From the NCBI GenBank assembly GCA_902797455.1, contig CADBTE010000074.1, forward strand, positions 1 to 6,959: a DNA stretch of 6,959 nucleotides. Direction: 5' to 3'. Both the position numbers and the translations under genes were made by a program. Below, piece by piece: positions 6,404-6,959 of the stretch. This DNA comes from an uncultured Planctomycetota bacterium (lineage in GTDB: Bacteria > Planctomycetota > Planctomycetia > Pirellulales > Thermoguttaceae). Every line of letters begins with the position of its first letter. Position 1 is the first letter of the stretch. The notes below the pieces were generated by a model, which did no database searches, was not told the DNA's origin, and saw only the letters and a list, made by a program, of their open reading frames with translations.

Positions 6404-6959
6404 TTATTGTTGTTTCTCGATGACGCAGCCGTCCTCGACGCGCGTCAGCTGGGGAATCCCCCCGATATCGACATTGACAAGCGACAGGGTGCCGATCTTT
6501 CCGTCCCCCGCGACCCGGAGGAAGCAGCCCTTTTGGTACATCTCCTGGGACGACTGGTCCTCGGCGGTGATCACCTCGGCGTTCCGAACGGTGAGACGGC
6601 GAATATCGCAGTCGACGTTGATCAATGCCGGCCGCCCCTCGCTGAAGCGCGGATGATAGACCCGCAGGCCGTCGATCAGGACCGTGCCGATCTTCATTTT
6701 GATCTCCCGGCCGTCCTCGTCTTTAAGTTCGTCCCCATACTTTGTTCCGAATTGAAACAAAATCCGGTCGTCGTCGGGGGCGTGGTGGGTGATATTGCGC
6801 AGGACCAGCGACTCGACACTCCCCGATGTCGAAAAGACAAACGGCATGTACCAGGCATGGGGAACCCCGCCCCGCAGGTCGATGGTATCGAAGGTAATGC
6901 TCCCGAAATTCCCTCCGGCGTGGGTGAACCAGGGAACGATAAAGAAACCGAAATTCTCG
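6404..6959 (-). CDS. Parallel beta-helix protein, C-terminal part (5' end beyond right edge)
   Basis: An open frame enters from the right edge and ends at a TAA at 6406-6404, giving 184 complete codons with no start that must be used; the first internal Met is at 6847. The visible residues form repeated short strands of the type small-x-hydrophobic-x-hydrophobic-x-N/D-hydrophobic: near residues 19-30, 46-57, 89-100, 118-129 and 154-165 of the fragment (for example SVESLVLRNI, KIGTVLIDGL and KIGTLSLVNV). This ladder is the hallmark of a right-handed parallel beta-helix, the fold of pectate lyases, GH28 and many bacterial surface or secreted carbohydrate-active proteins. The protein ends about 20 residues after the last coil, with no cell-wall anchor or extra domain. 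No catalytic residues can be assigned. It lies 96 bp upstream of copy A in the same direction, so it is probably the promoter-proximal gene of those visible. It could be a lyase, a hydrolase or a non-catalytic binding protein. Confidence 0.85.
   Translation of the reverse strand, partial: ENFGFFIVPWFTHAGGNFGSITFDTIDLRGGVPHAWYMPFVFSTSGSVESLVLRNITHHAPDDDRILFQFGTKYGDELKDEDGREIKMKIGTVLIDGLRVYHPRFSEGRPALINVDCDIRRLTVRNAEVITAEDQSSQEMYQKGCFLRVAGDGKIGTLSLVNVDIGGIPQLTRVEDGCVIEKQQ

Noticed and set aside
1..6959. CRISPR array, tRNA, rRNA, insertion sequence or attachment site
   Set aside because: No regularly spaced short repeats, no RNA gene signatures, and no transposase or terminal inverted repeats were seen. 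The long repeats are the paralogous genes themselves.

Overview
The window is fully coding apart from short gaps, and every real gene lies on the minus strand, so transcription runs from right to left. It holds four genes in one likely operon: the 3' end of a parallel beta-helix protein (6404 to the right edge), then three tandem paralogues of a large secreted DUF4838-type protein, named here in transcription order as copy A (3923-6307), copy B (1512-3899) and copy C (1487 to the left edge, cut by the window). The gaps are 96, 23 and 24 bp, and I see no terminator in any of them.

The DNA is G+C-rich (near 60% by eye in coding parts). DUF4838 proteins with a glycosidase-like N-terminal domain, often in expanded families beside beta-helix proteins, are typical of polysaccharide-degrading bacteria of the Planctomycetes-Verrucomicrobia-Lentisphaerae group and some Bacteroidetes. 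I therefore favour a PVC-group carbohydrate degrader, but no taxonomic marker gene is present, so this is inference.

Each DUF4838 copy has a Sec signal peptide, an alpha/beta N-terminal domain resembling those that precede GH20 and GH67 catalytic domains, a central DUF4838 region with a W-C-x-C-x-x-C motif and conserved acidic residues, a helical segment and, in A and B, a C-terminal domain that looks like a carbohydrate-binding beta-sandwich. A and B are close copies (about four residues in five identical by eye, with DNA identity runs of 50-57 bp). C keeps the fold but has replaced the segment that carries three conserved histidines with an Ala/Gly-rich stretch encoded by a 9-bp tandem repeat, and has altered the residues before the cysteine motif. 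The simplest reading is an exported carbohydrate-processing gene set in which one enzyme family was triplicated and one copy has changed or lost activity. The substrate cannot be read from this window.

The most interesting points are the loss of all three histidines in copy C, a tryptophan-to-cysteine change beside the cysteine motif in copy A, the mosaic similarity among copies, and duplicated leader sequences between the genes. The long plus-strand open frames are shadows of these genes.
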